A stretch of DNA of 64,000 bases from Microvelia longipes (GCA_018340805.1 JACMZG010001913.1:32014435-32078434); one strand, 5' to 3'; numbered from the stretch's first letter, positions 12,025 through 24,262 are shown. Notes: generated by a model not told the origin, from the letters alone. Made by a program: numbers and translations.

Positions 12025-12165
12025 CGGATTATTAGTAATATAATAATAATAATCCATTTATTGCAAAATACAAGATAAATATACATAATACAAATAACTT
12101 AATTTAAAGTTTATTTCAATGCAATTTTGCAAATCGCAGTACTGCGTGGAAACCGGATTATTAGT
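12025..12165 (-). mobile_element. Short LINE-3'-end-like insertion with 12-bp duplication
   Basis: CGGATTATTAGT occurs at 12025-12036 and again at 12154-12165, and the two together reconstruct an uninterrupted R1 sequence. The 117 bp between them read, on the minus strand, like the 3' end of a non-LTR element: TTATCTTGTATTTTGCAATA followed by a TTA/ATT-rich tail. I infer target-primed insertion of a strongly 5'-truncated copy. Confidence 0.6.
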
Positions 12166-12225
12166 GCGAACAAAATATTTTCCCTATATAACTACCGTGC
12201 AAATAAGGAAAAATAATTGTTTTTT

Positions 12226-13990
12226 CTGTCTGTACATGAGTGTGTTAGCTATAATCGTAAAAAAATTACTTTCTTAATCAGAAATTCATTTCTCATGTAA
12301 GTTAATAAATATTTCTGATAAAAGTTAATAAAATAAGTTTATAATATTTATAAAACTAACAACAAAGTTAACGCTTAAACTTAATTTTATATCTTCCTCG
12401 CTTGCTTTGCTGACCATCTTTGTAGACACTCAAAAGAGCTAATCTTGCTAGCTAGCAAATAATTGTTCGAAAACTTTGTTAGAATCTTTCTTGGCCTTTG
12501 ATATTTAGCCTCTGATTGGAATAAGAAATAATAAAGATATTTAATAAGGATTGCATGGCTAGAGCTGCCCAGTAATCAAAGTTTTTCACGAGACTTCCAT
12601 TATACCTAGCCCATTATGTTTCTATTAATTGAATAAAAAACTGTTTTTAATATTCTTGTTGTAGTAACGCAATAATTATTCTTAACAGGAAACTAACAAT
12701 AATTATTCAATAACTTATACAGTTATATGAATTATAATCCATTTACGTTTTTGCGATTTTCTAAAGGAATGTAAGCTTGTATTAAAATTAAGATGTAATT
12801 ACTTAGAGATAAGACGATATCTTGATTAATAAGATAGGTACATAAGGGAAGTTTACATTTGGTAAAGTTAGGTGTAACTTAGCTGGAGGTGGTGGAAGCG
12901 GGGATTTAGGGGTGCTTAACTGTCAGGCTTTCTTTCAGAGCTTCTTTAACGGGGGGGGGGTATCTCAAAAGTCAAAAGTATGGGGGGATATACACAGTTG
13001 TAAAAATTGATGACCGGGAGGGGGTGCAACAAACATTATTTGAAAAGATTAATTTAACTAAGTACAATGTATTTTTTAAAATATTTAAGTAACACATAAG
13101 TAAACAATACGTGAACATGAGTAAACAAGCACAACACATAAGTAAACATAAGTAACACAATAATAATTTCCAATAATAAAATGGGGGTACTATATTCATG
13201 GGTATAGAGGGTGAAATATTTCAAATGCACCAACAATTATTGTTGGTGCAATAAATTCTTCATAAATAAGGGAGAAAAAACGGTGCAAGACTTTTGAAAA
13301 TGTCTTTATCCCCAGAAAACTGACTCCTGCGAGTTGAAATTTATCATTATTTTTTGGTATCTATTACTCAAATATGGTAGTTGTGTTACAACTTTAGGGA
13401 ACTTAAAAAAGTTAAGTTATACGATACTGTAATTTTCTGGCAAGTATGATTATCTGATTACCAAAATGTGTTTTTCAATGGTAACGGAAATAGTCGAGTT
13501 AGTGGGTAATAATAATAATAATGGGTCCCCGATAGCTCAGGGAAAAATTCCCGGAATCCAATTATTGTGGTATCACATTGTTTGGGATATGACACAGTTT
13601 CAATTCTGTTTGAACTTCCAGTGATCAATTTAGTGGGGCTAGACACCAATTTTATCGCGATAGCTCCATACGAGAACCAACCTGAATTAATCAGAGTGAT
13701 GTATTTGAAATGTACCACCCTGCATCCTTTCTAGACACTGTTGCAGTTGCTATAATATTCATAAACAGATAGTTAAATATACTCAAGCGAAATAGATTGC
13801 AGCTAAACCTCCTTTATCTTTCAAGACTGCACCACCTATATCTTCTGACCACCCCGAACAATGTTCTAAGAAGAACACTCCTGCACCTCTACGTACTTAT
13901 TACACTATTTTAATAGAATATCTTTCCCCTCCATTATATACTTTTTACTGCTACCAAACTTAACAATATTTGGTCTTGTTATTGTTTTAG
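12226..13990. other. Non-coding stretch upstream of the first recognised exon
   Basis: No gene seen. It holds a G run near 12952 and a 25-bp hairpin at 13226-13250 (12-bp perfect arms, 1-nt loop). The 5' exons of the following plus-strand gene may be here or outside the window, but I could not identify them. Confidence 0.45.
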
Positions 13991-14141
13991 ATGACGGTCC
14001 TCTCAGCTTGAATGAATTTTACGAGTTAGAAGAACCGATATCTTCTGTTTACGACGAGCCGTCATCCTTTGTATACCACACACACCATCAGCCGACCAGC
14101 ATCCTCGTTCCCCAGCACCCCCCTCAGTGTCATCATTGCTT
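13991..14141 (+). CDS. Coding exon of an unidentified gene (third from last)
   Basis: A 151-bp exon bounded by a good acceptor (TTATTGTTTTAG) and donor (GTAAGT). Frame: two bases complete a codon from a missing upstream exon, then 49 codons starting DGPLSLNEFYELEEPISS, then two bases carried over. The peptide is acidic at first and His/Pro-rich later (HTHHQPTS, PQHPPQCHHC). The frame runs without stops across three exons (with 17176-17403 and 19542-19599), giving about 145 C-terminal residues. GC content and codon use stand out from the flanking DNA. I do not recognise the family, and the 5' part is not found. Confidence 0.75.
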
Positions 14142-14436
14142 GTAAGTATAGAGAATTGTTTGCTTACATATACTGTAACACACTAGTTAGCCTAAGTAGC
14201 ACCAAAGCTTACTAAGTATACTACATAATCTTTGAGTAGCACTATCCTGTATATTAAGAAAGTGAAGGCGGGATATTTGTTCAATTCCGATAGGATCCAG
14301 ATTTTGCTCATAGAATATCTATGAGCGATCCATATCCGACCATTATGTTAAAATTTTATACAAATCCAATGTAACATTCAATAGGATGTTGCATAGGACG
14401 GATAATGCACGGTCCACAGTAGTTGCTATTATAGGG

Positions 14437-14720
14437 CTCCTATGAAACCATTGAGATATATTGCTATACATGGCATAACCTAAGACCTCTAGTAACCTAT
14501 CAATTCATTTGCAGGACCCTGTGTGAAGTGTAAACTCATTGTAAACCTCCTCCAAGAGTGTGACAAGGTTATTATAGATCAAATGTTGAATGTCTCTTTC
14601 ATTATTTGTGTTTTGTTTCGTATTTTAAAAGTGATATTTTAATATTGTACTTCAATTTTGTACTGTTTATTTTATTACTAATTTAAGGTGTAGAAGTAAC
14701 TTTTGTTATTTGAACCGCTG
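14437..14720 (+). mobile_element. Degenerate R3-type MITE
   Basis: Shares with 17814-18132 the order GACCTCTAGTAACC, CTGTGTGAAGTGTAAACTCATTGTAAACCTCCTCCAAGAGTG, AGGTTATTATAGAT and TTTGTACTGTTTATTTTATTA. The right terminus is decayed. Confidence 0.55.
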
Positions 14721-14767
14721 AAGATGAAACGAATCCATTTACTATCTGATGACGTTTGACGAACTTA

Positions 14768-14872
14768 TTTCTGAGGACGAGCGAAGCGAGTCCGAATTAA
14801 GGAGGATGAGCGTAGCAAATCCGATGTGATGAGGGAAAATTCCGAGGTAACCCTTACCCAAGTTTTTTCAAA
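14768..14872 (+). repeat. Dispersed repeat family R4, short copy
   Basis: CTGAGGACGAGCGAAGCGAG, TCCGAATTAAGGAGGATGAG and CGTAGCAAATCCGATGTGAT, then TCCGAGGTAACCC. Complementary to the copies at 10875 and 44790. Confidence 0.65.
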
Positions 14873-15544
14873 TGAAATTTGCTAAAACTGATTATATTTT
14901 GGGGGAAATGCAACATGGCGTATTATGGCATTATTATCTAATGTTTTCTATTAACTGTTACATTAGACGGTCAAATAAAAAAAGCTTTCATACTAACGCG
15001 TAATTGTCGTTCCCTCTAAGTCTAAAGATTTCTTTATTATAAACTTACAATAAAACGTTTTTTAACCGCTTAATTTCCTATCTTTTTTGCAATTAATTTC
15101 ACTACCATTAGGTTGATATAACAAAAAATTATACGATACATACTAAAGTTTTTTTTGTAATATAAACACCATAATAGGTGTATAATTAAAGGTTTGTTTC
15201 TTTTGTACTGGAAGCATACGAAATATTTTCTAAGTCTTTAATTACCCTCATCGAAGGATAGGAAGAGAAAGCACGTGACTAAGCAGAAATAAAACACTTC
15301 CCTCCATATGTTGAAATTTAATAGAGTCTAATTCTTCGCCAAATGACTGTTAACGAGACTAAACAAATCAAACCCCGATGTAGGAGATTATAGAGTTTTT
15401 CGCCAAAAATGTTACCCAAGAATTCAATATTAGAATTTTATTCGCAGTAAAATGAGCTAAGTGACTTTGCGCAAATCTTGTAATAAATGTGGTCGTCGAT
15501 AAAGGAGGAATAGATTTCAATTGGCCACTTTTTCCTTGTGAGTA

Positions 15545-15621
<77 letters not shown>
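15545..15621. repeat. (TA)n microsatellite
   Basis: About 75 bp of TA repeats inside the intron. Confidence 0.95.
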
Positions 15622-15624
<3 letters not shown>

Positions 15625-17175
15625 CTTTAGTTCCATAGCCTTTACCTTACCTGTTTTCAAGTACTTATTAGTAATTGATAATTGTTTCTCCACTTAGATT
15701 AATGTGAGTTATACGAACCTAGTGCGAGCTAATATTTCATATTAAATTAAGTTATACCCAACTCAATGACGCCATTAATTGACTACTTAATGCCTCTTAG
15801 CCGAAACATTGACTCGTAAATCTAGTTTATTAGAATCATTTTTTTAAAGGTTTTATTGGTCTTCATACCAAATCCAAAATGGCGAAATAATAAAATTATT
15901 CTAATCAATATAATCATTCATTTAATAAAATCGTTTTCGTCTTCAGGTTTTTGCCCCTTTGATAAGAACTTTTCTAAATAAAGGCAGTAGTAGTAATGTT
16001 TTCTTTGGCGTAGTATAGTAATAGTAGGTATATCGTAATAATATATTTATGTTTAATTTATAATTTGGCAAAAGCCCTCAGTAGAAGTTGAAACTCCTAG
16101 TGCGACAGCAACGTTAAAAAGCTAAAAGTAATTTTTTAGATTACTAAAAGTAATTCTTAAACTTTTAAAGATTACTTTCTATAATTCCTAGCTATTAAGT
16201 CTTCCCAATTATACAAATAAAAATCTCATAGTGATCCGATAAAGTTTAAACAAAGAAAGAGAAATTGATCACATATGTTATTTTCACACCATAGGAAAGA
16301 AAGCGGGTATCGCCTTGAGTCATTACACCAAGGTGGGATCACTTCCCGGCTAAGAAACATTTTTCTTGAACAGTGGGAAAATCCAGCACCTCCGGACAAT
16401 AATCCTTGCGTCGTCATGCAGCGAATTTTCATCGATGAAATGAAGCTTTGTTATTTTTCCATCGGTATTTTATGACGGATTTAAAATTTTTATGGTAGAA
16501 TAGGTGTTCACTGGTTTGATTCCTCGTTAGATACCATATAGACCTTTTAGGTAATCATAATCCATTTAGGAAACCCGAAAATAGGAAAGCACCAAAACAT
16601 AATCAGTGGGTCACTACCACGGTCTAATGTGAAAAGGCAACCCAACAACATAAACTAGCCAAAATCTATAATAAAATATGTGATTAATTACCGCGAACTA
16701 ATAGGAAAATATAAAACAACAACAAAAACCTGCCATAATCCATCACAAGGAATACATGAGTAATTAACAGAGACTGTACTGTTTTCGTTCTCATATGGCT
16801 GTTTGACTTGAGAATAAGGAATCTTCGAAGAAAAAGCCCTCATCTTGCAGCGATTGAGAACGAAGATTTCTACCCCCCCCCTCCCCTAGGAAGCATGGTT
16901 TCTTTGATAGAGGCCGGGGATACCCCCCCCCCAGACCAACAAGGATCCCTCCGGCAGGAAAAATTAAATGTAGCTCTCCTCTGGGGTGAAAAAATTGCCC
17001 ACACACACAAGTCTCGCGAAACAAATTTTGTGATGATCATGATTGTCGGATTTGAGTCAGTTTCCCAAACTTCGTACTCGCTATAAGGACCACCCCGCTA
17101 TACTAACGAATTTTTCTAAATAATATTTACTGAAAGGTAATATTACACTAACATACACTTTATTGTCCATTGCAG

Positions 17176-17403
17176 AGATTACAGTACGACAGATATATCA
17201 ACATGTGACGACTACAAAGACTACTGCAGTCCAACAGATTATTCTAGTCTCATGACAGAGCAGAGCTTCTACGAAGACTTACTCAAGAACTTAGCCAAGA
17301 GAAATAGAAGAAGAAGGACGAGGCTGAAGAAAGATACGTTTGCTATAGGAACTCTCGGTCATCTTAAGATAGATTATACTGATAACTGGACCAATTTAGA
17401 CAG
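17176..17403 (+). CDS. Coding exon of the unidentified gene (penultimate)
   Basis: A 228-bp exon between TTGTCCATTGCAG and GTGAGC. The frame continues that of 13991-14141: TT plus A makes Leu, then DYSTTDISTCDDYKDYCSP. An alternative acceptor two bases further on would run into a stop, which supports this choice. The exon holds a strongly basic patch (KRNRRRRTRLKK) preceded by an acidic, Tyr-rich stretch, and ends in LGHLKIDYTDNWTNLDR. The basic run could act in membrane or nucleic-acid binding or as a nuclear signal; that is inference. No family recognised. Confidence 0.8.
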
Positions 17404-17813
17404 GTGAGCATGTAAAAATCTAAATAATTGAACATACTATTTTACAAATAAGTAATGGATAATTCAATTTAATGGCCCTATTCCTGTTGATCAAAAAAAC
17501 TCCCATCATGTTTATTTAATTTCCTGCTTTTTTCCATCTGTATTTCCTGTAAGACTGCCATCGTGGGCGTGTTCGTTTAAGGACTTTATTTCTCTTAAAG
17601 TCTAAGTTCAGTTTCAAAATTTTCTATTTTTGTGTCTTAGTGTGCTATTGGGGCACTGCGCCAAAATGACCAATGTTAAAAAATAGTTTCACCGTCAAAA
17701 ATTAAAAGGGGGAAACTTTTGGACCACTGTAAGTGTATACCTATAGGTCGATGACCTTTAAGACATCTCATGTGCTAAAGGGTCGGGAGTAAAGTAATAT
17801 ATATTGATAAGGT

Positions 17814-18132
17814 CATAGAGATATATACTAGAGGGGACATAGCTTATCTATATACATTGAGACGCCTGAAACATCTTTTTGTGGCTCTCAGGGGCTCTGT
17901 GTAACCTCATTGAAACCTCCTTCAATAGTGAGATAAGGTTATAATTAATAAATTTATTTCGGTTCCCAGCACATTGTTTGTGTATTGATTTGTATTTTTA
18001 ACGTTTTACTATATAAGTTATTGTAATTTTGTACAGATTATTTGATTATGTTTGTATAGAAGATAGTCAGGTTACTTTTCCGATGTTTCACAATTTAACC
18101 TATAGGGCCCCTCTAGTAATAATATCTCTATG
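17814..18132 (+). mobile_element. R3-type MITE, most complete copy
   Basis: 319-bp element with terminal inverted repeats: CATAGAGATATATACTAGAG at the left, and the complementary CTCTAGTAATAATATCTCTATG at the right. The internal block around TGAAACATCTTTTTGTGG, TGTGTAACCTCATTGAAACC and TATATAAGTTATTGTAATTT recurs at 18670, 14437 and, inverted, 4430. No coding capacity, as expected for a non-autonomous DNA transposon. Confidence 0.75.
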
Positions 18133-18669
18133 GTTAAGGTAAACTTATTATTTACGGCTCATTTTATTATAAAATAGCCGTATCTCTATTTGTGTACAAA
18201 GTACATTTTGCCTCATCCAATAGAGGTTTAGGTGGAAATTTTTAAATACTTGGTTTTTTTGAGTGCACTACTTAACTTAGAACATTTTTGCGAGTGCTAT
18301 TTATTTTCCCCCCTTCAAATGTTAATTAATTAGTAATTTAACAACTGTAACCAAACATTTTTGAATATAATAAAAGCAATCGTAATTTTAGGTTATATTT
18401 AAGGCAATACACTGTCGTCCGTATGTTCATCAAAATCTTAATAAAAACATGTGGTTTACCTTTAATATAGCTCCTCTTTTTCTTAAACTAAATTATTGTA
18501 ACAATTATTTCACTGAGTTTAATAAAAAAAATATTAAATTAGCAAGTACACATAAAAGCACGAAAAAAGTAAAACTCACCTCACCTTATGTTATAAGGGT
18601 TGCCAAAAAAATTATGTAAAAAAAAAAACGTAAAACCTGAAAGGCTCATGTGCAGTTATTCCAATTTTA

Positions 18670-18966
18670 CATAGAGATATATAATAGAGGGGGTATAGCC
18701 TACTCAATACATTATAAGTCCTGAAACATCATTTTGGGACTCTGTGTAACCTCATTAAAACAAAACCTCTTCTAAGAACGAGTAAAGGTTATTGTGTTCG
18801 GCATCCTGCACATGGTTTGTGTCTTGATTTGTACTTTTAACGTTCTTCTATATAAGTCACTGTAATTTAGTTCTGTTTATTTGATTATAGATAGTCGAAG
18901 GTGGTCAGGTTATTTTTTCGATGTTTCAAAATTCAATCAATAGGGCTCCTCTAGTGATATACCTTA
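18670..18966 (+). mobile_element. R3-type MITE, second copy
   Basis: About 297 bp and colinear with 17814-18132, starting CATAGAGATATATAATAGAG and ending in CTCCTCTAGTGATATACC. It has several point differences and small indels, so it looks like an independent older insertion rather than a recent tandem duplication. Confidence 0.7.
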
Positions 18967-19541
18967 ATGCAATTATAGATATTTTTTATTTTTGAGTCAG
19001 CTATCCATAGAGCTTTTAATTTTAATCTCTTCTCTATGAGATCGGCATGGTACAACTTGTCTCATATAAGAGTTTAAAAGTATTGGAGAAGGGTATTAAG
19101 TTTGTATTTTTCACTTTTAAGATCTAACCCACTTTATGCCAACAGACTTTATTCTAGTATTTTTTTTATTTTCTTAGGGTTCGTACCTTTATAATCTTAA
19201 ACCAGGCAAGAATAACAATAAATAAGTACAATTAACACTACACAATAATAATGAATCAAAACTTTACTCGACATGTTTTAACCTGACGATAATAAGGATA
19301 TAGTAGTGCTACGAGGGAGTAGCGGTGGGGGTTGGCGACACTTTTTTACATTGGGAAGGCCTGATATGTTCCTTCCCCATAATATAAGTTCCTTGGTTTT
19401 GTGTTATTAGAGGAAACCTTTCATTGCCAGGAAACCCTATTTCCTTCTTGAGGAAAAGTAAAATCTTATCATGCTCTCTTCAAGACGAGTTTCCAATTCT
19501 TGTAAAAGTTATTAAGTATTTATTTTATTTTTCTGTTGCAG

Positions 19542-19599
19542 ATACATTGGAAATAATTTTCCGACGACAAAATTACCCACATGTAATAATTGTAGATAA
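19542..19599 (+). CDS. Terminal coding exon of the unidentified gene
   Basis: After the acceptor TTTTTCTGTTGCAG, one base completes Arg, then YIGNNFPTTKLPTCNNCR and a TAA stop at 19597-19599. The phase matches the donor at 17403 exactly, so the C-terminus reads ...NWTNLDRYIGNNFPTTKL..., ending CNNCR. The short tail with two closely spaced cysteines (CNNC) may be lipidated or bind metal, which is a guess only. Confidence 0.7.
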
Positions 19600-20730
19600 C
19601 AATGAAATGTTGTTGAATGTTAAAATATTATGAACTTTGCTAAAAGCAGCCTCATCGGCATTTGTTCTGAAGGGAATGCTACTCTATTCATAGCATTTAT
19701 TCAGATAGTGATCCAAGTCCTAAAAAATACAAATATGGTGTGTTTGTTGCTGTTTATTTATAATATGAGAGATTTTAAGCACAACCAATCGTGTCTAAAC
19801 AGACGTCTTATAGTAAAACAGAAGCTGCTTCAGTAATTTAATAAAATATGACTGTAAAAAATTAAATTTTAGAGTAATAAAAAAACAGAAACTTCTATGC
19901 ACCACACAACATGTTCATGCTGATTTTAATGATTAAATTAAACGGATAGAGTTTGATAAATCAAACCTCCCAGATTTACAAGCGCTAAGATTTAGATTTG
20001 CTAGATCTCTTAATAACTGACGTCTGTGACTGCAAGAGGATCAGAGATCATTAATAATAAATCTTTATTAAATATCATCAGAGAGGATATATCTTCTCAT
20101 AGTTTGGAATAATGATTGAAAATCATATTCTAAATAGGGCTAATATTATAAATATTCTAATAGGGCAATGTGATTTAGAAGCAATCATTATTTTTTTAAC
20201 ATTTATGTATAAGCGCCAGAGCACAATTACATTGTGATAATTATTTGTTTTGCGAAATTTTTTAGTATCAGATAGCACAATACAATTCTTAAACATATTA
20301 AGAAGATACCTTAAACCCAAGATTGAGATTTTTATTGAAAAATAATTAAGTTTACCATTATTATAGCCTCAACATATTTTGTAAATTTAAATTTAATTGT
20401 AATTTTGTATAAATCTTTTTATTTGTTTTTATCGCGTTTAAAGGTAATTCTAAACATTCTGAATTTAAATTTGTGCAAAAATTGTTAGAAAGAAGTATAA
20501 TTACTTTTCCTAATTTGTACCGTGGATTAAAGACTATATGCAAAAAGAGAGATAGTTCTGGGATTTATTATTTTGGTTACAGAGGTTAGTTCCGTAGCCA
20601 GTTAACAGGAGCGCGAGTGTGTAATTTGGTAGTTTCACTAGGCCAACTATGAGACTGCACCACTGTCATCTTAGTTTCAGCAAACTGCTTTTGGTGCTAA
20701 GTAATTAATTCAAATAATTGCTTTAATTCT
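19600..20730. other. Non-coding stretch after the terminal exon
   Basis: Probably begins with the 3' UTR of the plus-strand gene. Open frames up to 69 codons here have ordinary AT-rich composition and no splice or homology support. Confidence 0.4.
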
Positions 20731-20795
20731 TCACCACACCACCCACCTTATGGAGCCCCCCCCCCCCCTGTTGAGAACCACTGATCTGATGACAA
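20731..20795. repeat. Short dispersed repeat R7, copy 1
   Basis: TTCTTCACCACACCACCCAC, then a C run and GTTGAGAACCACTGATCT. It is nearly repeated at 21721-21785. The GAGAACCACTGATCT end resembles the termini of hAT-type elements; that link is inference. Confidence 0.6.
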
Positions 20796-20984
20796 ATTTC
20801 AAGAAGATACTTCTGTTGTTAAAATGGTAATAAAGAATTAAGTAATTTCGTAATAATAATAACTTAGAAAAGTGGAAAGAATGTTATGTCAAGGAGCGTT
20901 AGTTTTAGAATTTAGCACAGGTTTCACACTAGATGCCAGCACAGCGCTCATCCCAATCTTTTGTCTAACACTCTCCTTGTGCAC

Positions 20985-21105
20985 TAAATTGAATAATCTG
21001 TTTTATTTGTTTTTAATTCATTCAGTGGTTTTTACAAAGTTATCAGTCTATTTGTGTGTCTGTTATCATTGCAACTCCCACTGTGTTAGTGGTAAAGATC
21101 ATTTA
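20985..21105 (-). repeat. R1 family fragment (inverted)
   Basis: Contains TTTTACAAAGTTATCAGTCT and TTGTGTGTCTGTTATCATTG, the inverse of the R1 GATAACAGACACAC block. Fragmentary. Confidence 0.45.
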
Positions 21106-21720
21106 TTTTTGAGGATGAGCAGTCAAGGTAACATCGTGTACTGGCTCCGAACAATCACAATGTATGCTTGAAGTGTTAGCCTAGAGATGAGCAGGTTTAT
21201 ACAACTTTAAGTGTCAATATAAGCCTTAATTTCTTTAAAATTTAAAATGAGTTACCTACAGTATAAAATATTTTCATTTGTTAATTTTACTTACTAATAA
21301 GCAGTACGCACATTTTGTAAATATAATATAAATAAATAATAAAATAATATTGTTTTAATAATATATCAAGAGAATTCAGCTAGTCTAAGCAAACTTATAC
21401 TCTAGATTGCAATCCTTTGGTAGTATAATTTAATTCAGTTTGGCGTGGAAAAAGAAGGAAGAAAGGTTTCATGTTTCTGTGCTTTCACCTTAAACATTAA
21501 GGTTCTGTACTATAATATTTTTTGACCTGAGAAAGCGTTTGAAAGTTTTCAAGTCCTAATTTAGTAATTATTAATTTATTAGCAATAACGATGAGTTAAA
21601 TTTTTTATTTTTTTCTCATTTAATTTAACAAACATGCATTCAACTAAATTTAGCGAAATTTGAGAGAATTGTTATGGAATTTGTGCATATTTTAAGAAAA
21701 TATCCATAGCACTCATGGAA

Positions 21721-21785
21721 CTCTTCACCACCCCACCCACCTCATGGAGACCCCCCGCCCCCAGATTGAGAACCACTGATCTAGA
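21721..21785. repeat. Short dispersed repeat R7, copy 2
   Basis: CTCTTCACCACCCCACCCAC, CTCATGGAGACCCCCCGCC and GATTGAGAACCACTGATCT. Parallel to 20731-20795. Confidence 0.6.
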
Positions 21786-21960
21786 GTATAACTTTATTTT
21801 CACTAGTTGGAATCTAATGTGTTTTTTTTTAAATTTGTTTATTATTTCAAGACCCTGTCACAGCAAGGAGTGAAAGGCTGTTAAATGTTATTTTGTTTAG
21901 AGGATATCAAGTACATTTTCATCTAACTCAAGAAGTGCTATAGTATAGCGCAGAGTTGTA

Positions 21961-22090
21961 ATCAGTTGACAGTGTGGAAAATAATGGAATGGAGCCAATG
22001 AGGTTAGACTTAGATGTTAAACCACGCCCACAATGTCATATCAGGCTAACCTCATTGGTTCCTCTACAGTATTTCCCACTGTAGAGTGTA
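21961..22090. mobile_element. Small MITE-like element R5, copy 1
   Basis: Left end ATCAGTTGACAGTGTGGAAAA, interior GGAGCCAATGAGGTTAG, mirrored by CTAACCTCATTGGTTCC and TATTTCCCACTGT at the right. About 130 bp, with no coding capacity. A second copy is at 55561-55688, with better-matched ends. Confidence 0.65.
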
Positions 22091-23185
22091 GTTGTCTTAT
22101 TTTAAGAGGTAAGTCAGGTCTAGTCGTAGTGGTAGTATTGTATGGCCTAATAGATTCCCAGGCTAACGTCTGTATTGCATCAGTTGAAATTTGAAATGCA
22201 TTGTCTACATCTATTTGAATATTAATAGACATAATATGAATATTAATAGACACAAACAAACACTCCCTTTATTAAAATGGGCCTAAAAATTGAAGAATGC
22301 AGTCTTGTGTCATAAACAGCAAATATGTCATTTGGCAAGGTTCGTAATTGGCATGGAGATTTTCACTTGGTGGTAGTATACCTTCAAGTACACAAGCCCC
22401 TCCAATTGTTAGGAGCCCAGAAGAAAGTTTGGGAATAAGACTGAATTATGAGGAATGAAACTGACTCCATTAAGGGTGAGTTGGACTCTTACATCTCATA
22501 GAGCTACACTTCTCTCCTCAACTCTTATTATTGCACTGATGATGACTTCTAAGAAGATTTAAATTTTTTTGTTAACAAAATTTGGTTTTAAATAACTATA
22601 AATCATCGGAGACTCAAAATTATGGACTAAAACACTAAATATTGCATAAAACAAATCTTAATTACCCCCCACCCCTAAATCACCAATCAAGTATTTTACC
22701 AAGACGTCTCCATAAACTTCTATATTATGTTCTACATTAAAATTACAATTTTTGACTATTATAATGAAGTCATAACAGCAGACCTCTGAATTAGTACATG
22801 CTGAAATAAGTTTGATATTACATATTAATATTATGTTAAATCCAAGTATTAAATCTACATATTGAAGGTTCTGATTTCTAACATACATTTTAAATAAAAA
22901 CTCTATTTATCAAAATAAATGGCAGAAATTTTATTTTTATTAATAAAAATAATAATTAAATAAACCACTGATTTTTTTACAAAATAATATTAATATAACT
23001 AAAATATTTTTTTTTAAAATTAACATTAATTAATGTTTACAATAAATACAATCTAAAATCAATTAAAAGTTTGACCAAAGTAAAATTAACACCTTAGTTG
23101 ATTTAAACAAGTTTTATTTAAATAGGTGATAAAATAATTTGATAGAAACATAAAACACAAAGTGATCAATTTAACAATAGTTAAA
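22091..23185. other. Non-coding stretch
   Basis: No gene or repeat recognised; very AT-rich from about 22,880 on. Confidence 0.4.
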
Positions 23186-23199
23186 CTAATGATACCCGT

Positions 23200-23450
23200 T
23201 TAGAGCCATGTGGCTCATCAGGGGTACTCCATGCAGGAACTATCTAGGGTGGTATGACAGCTATTAGGCTTCAAGTGTATCCTAAAGTTGGTGATAATTT
23301 ATTCGTAATTCAATCCTAAATCCCTTAAGATGTCTTCCACAGTGGATGCACTGAGAGTGTAACCTGGGATGTGAACTCCAGACCTCCTCAATGTCAGAGG
23401 TGAGTACAGATACTGACGCTTTAAAAACGACCATGGAGGTGGAATTGTTA
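23200..23450 (-). mobile_element. tRNA-derived SINE, family B, degenerate copy
   Basis: Minus strand. The head has GTCTGGAGTTCACATCCCAG (a B-box-like GGAGTTCACATCC) near 23365-23395. It is followed by the family body with GTTCCTGCATGGAGTACCCCTGATGAGCC and a truncated tail. Compare 61547-61781. Confidence 0.6.
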
Positions 23451-24262
23451 GACTACAAAAATCAATAAAGACCATGTAAACCTTATGCTCTCATAGAGTT
23501 CCATTATGTTCATCTTTGAGTTATCAAACATCTAAAGTTCCAAGTAACCATGAGTTGAAGCAGCTCAATTCAAGAATTATAAGGAAGAATTTATATCAAC
23601 GGCTCATTTCCAAAGAAAAAATTATATGATCTTTTCTAGCTTTCCAATATAAATATAAAATTATTATATAATAAGAAATTCTAAATAACTATTGTCAAGG
23701 TCTTTAAGGTATATTCAAGAATTACAGATTTGAATTCCTATTTTCAAGTATTCTAAGATGCAACTTAGAAATTAAAACAAAAAAATATTCCACTAAATTT
23801 AAGATGCAATAATAGCTATAGTAAATAGAAAAAGCTATAGAATTATGTAAAATTTACCACATCATGATTCTTTCTACAAAAATAAAAATTGCAATTGTCT
23901 TATTCATTTCTTAAAAGTCCAACAATATTAGGTTATGTGGGGCTCAGCCAATAAAATATAATACAAAATATTTCGTTTTATTTACTAATTTGGATAGCTG
24001 CGGTAAAGTAAAATTTTACAGCTGACATTTGTAATGTAAATTTTTTATCCCCTTAGCAATAAAATTGTTCTTTACTGATATTTTAGTGGACACTTTACAG
24101 CCACCTAAAAAAATAATTGTAAGATATCTTTATTATTTTATTTATCTTTGAAAGTATTAACAATTATATTTATTTGTAGAAAGCATCAACTAGCATGTTT
24201 TCTACTAAAGTTTACAGTGATAATCACTTGTGATTTTGAGTGCCTCTTTTTGTTTGGATTAG
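23451..24262. other. Non-coding stretch
   Basis: AT-rich; no gene or repeat recognised. Confidence 0.4.

Larger units (their letters stand above)
11820..12225 (+). repeat. Dispersed repeat family R1, copy 3, interrupted
   Basis: R1 words at both ends (AAAATACCTAAAACGGATAA; CTACCGTGCAAATAAGGAAA). The middle is interrupted by two adjacent perfect palindromes (11905-11976) and by a short retroelement-like insertion (12037-12153) flanked by a 12-bp duplication. Confidence 0.6.
14142..17175 (+). other. Intron of the unidentified gene, filled with repeats
   Basis: Holds an R3-like copy (about 14437-14720), an R4 module (14768-14870) and a TA microsatellite (15545-15621). The rest is non-coding AT-rich DNA. 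Overlapping open frames on both strands near 16226-16475 and 16791-17086 include C runs and have no splice context. Confidence 0.6.
17404..19541 (+). other. Last intron of the unidentified gene, with two R3 elements
   Basis: A 2.1-kb intron. It holds two direct copies of the R3 element (17814-18132 and 18670-18966) about 540 bp apart; otherwise it is non-coding. Confidence 0.65.

Noticed and set aside
16226..17086. Overlapping plus- and minus-strand open frames with some protein-like words
   Set aside because: They contain C/G runs, overlap antisense to each other, have no splice signals that fit, and I recognise no family. Possibly an old transposon remnant.
20872..21171. 99-codon plus-strand open frame
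   Set aside because: Half of it is an inverted R1 repeat fragment; no homology or splice context.
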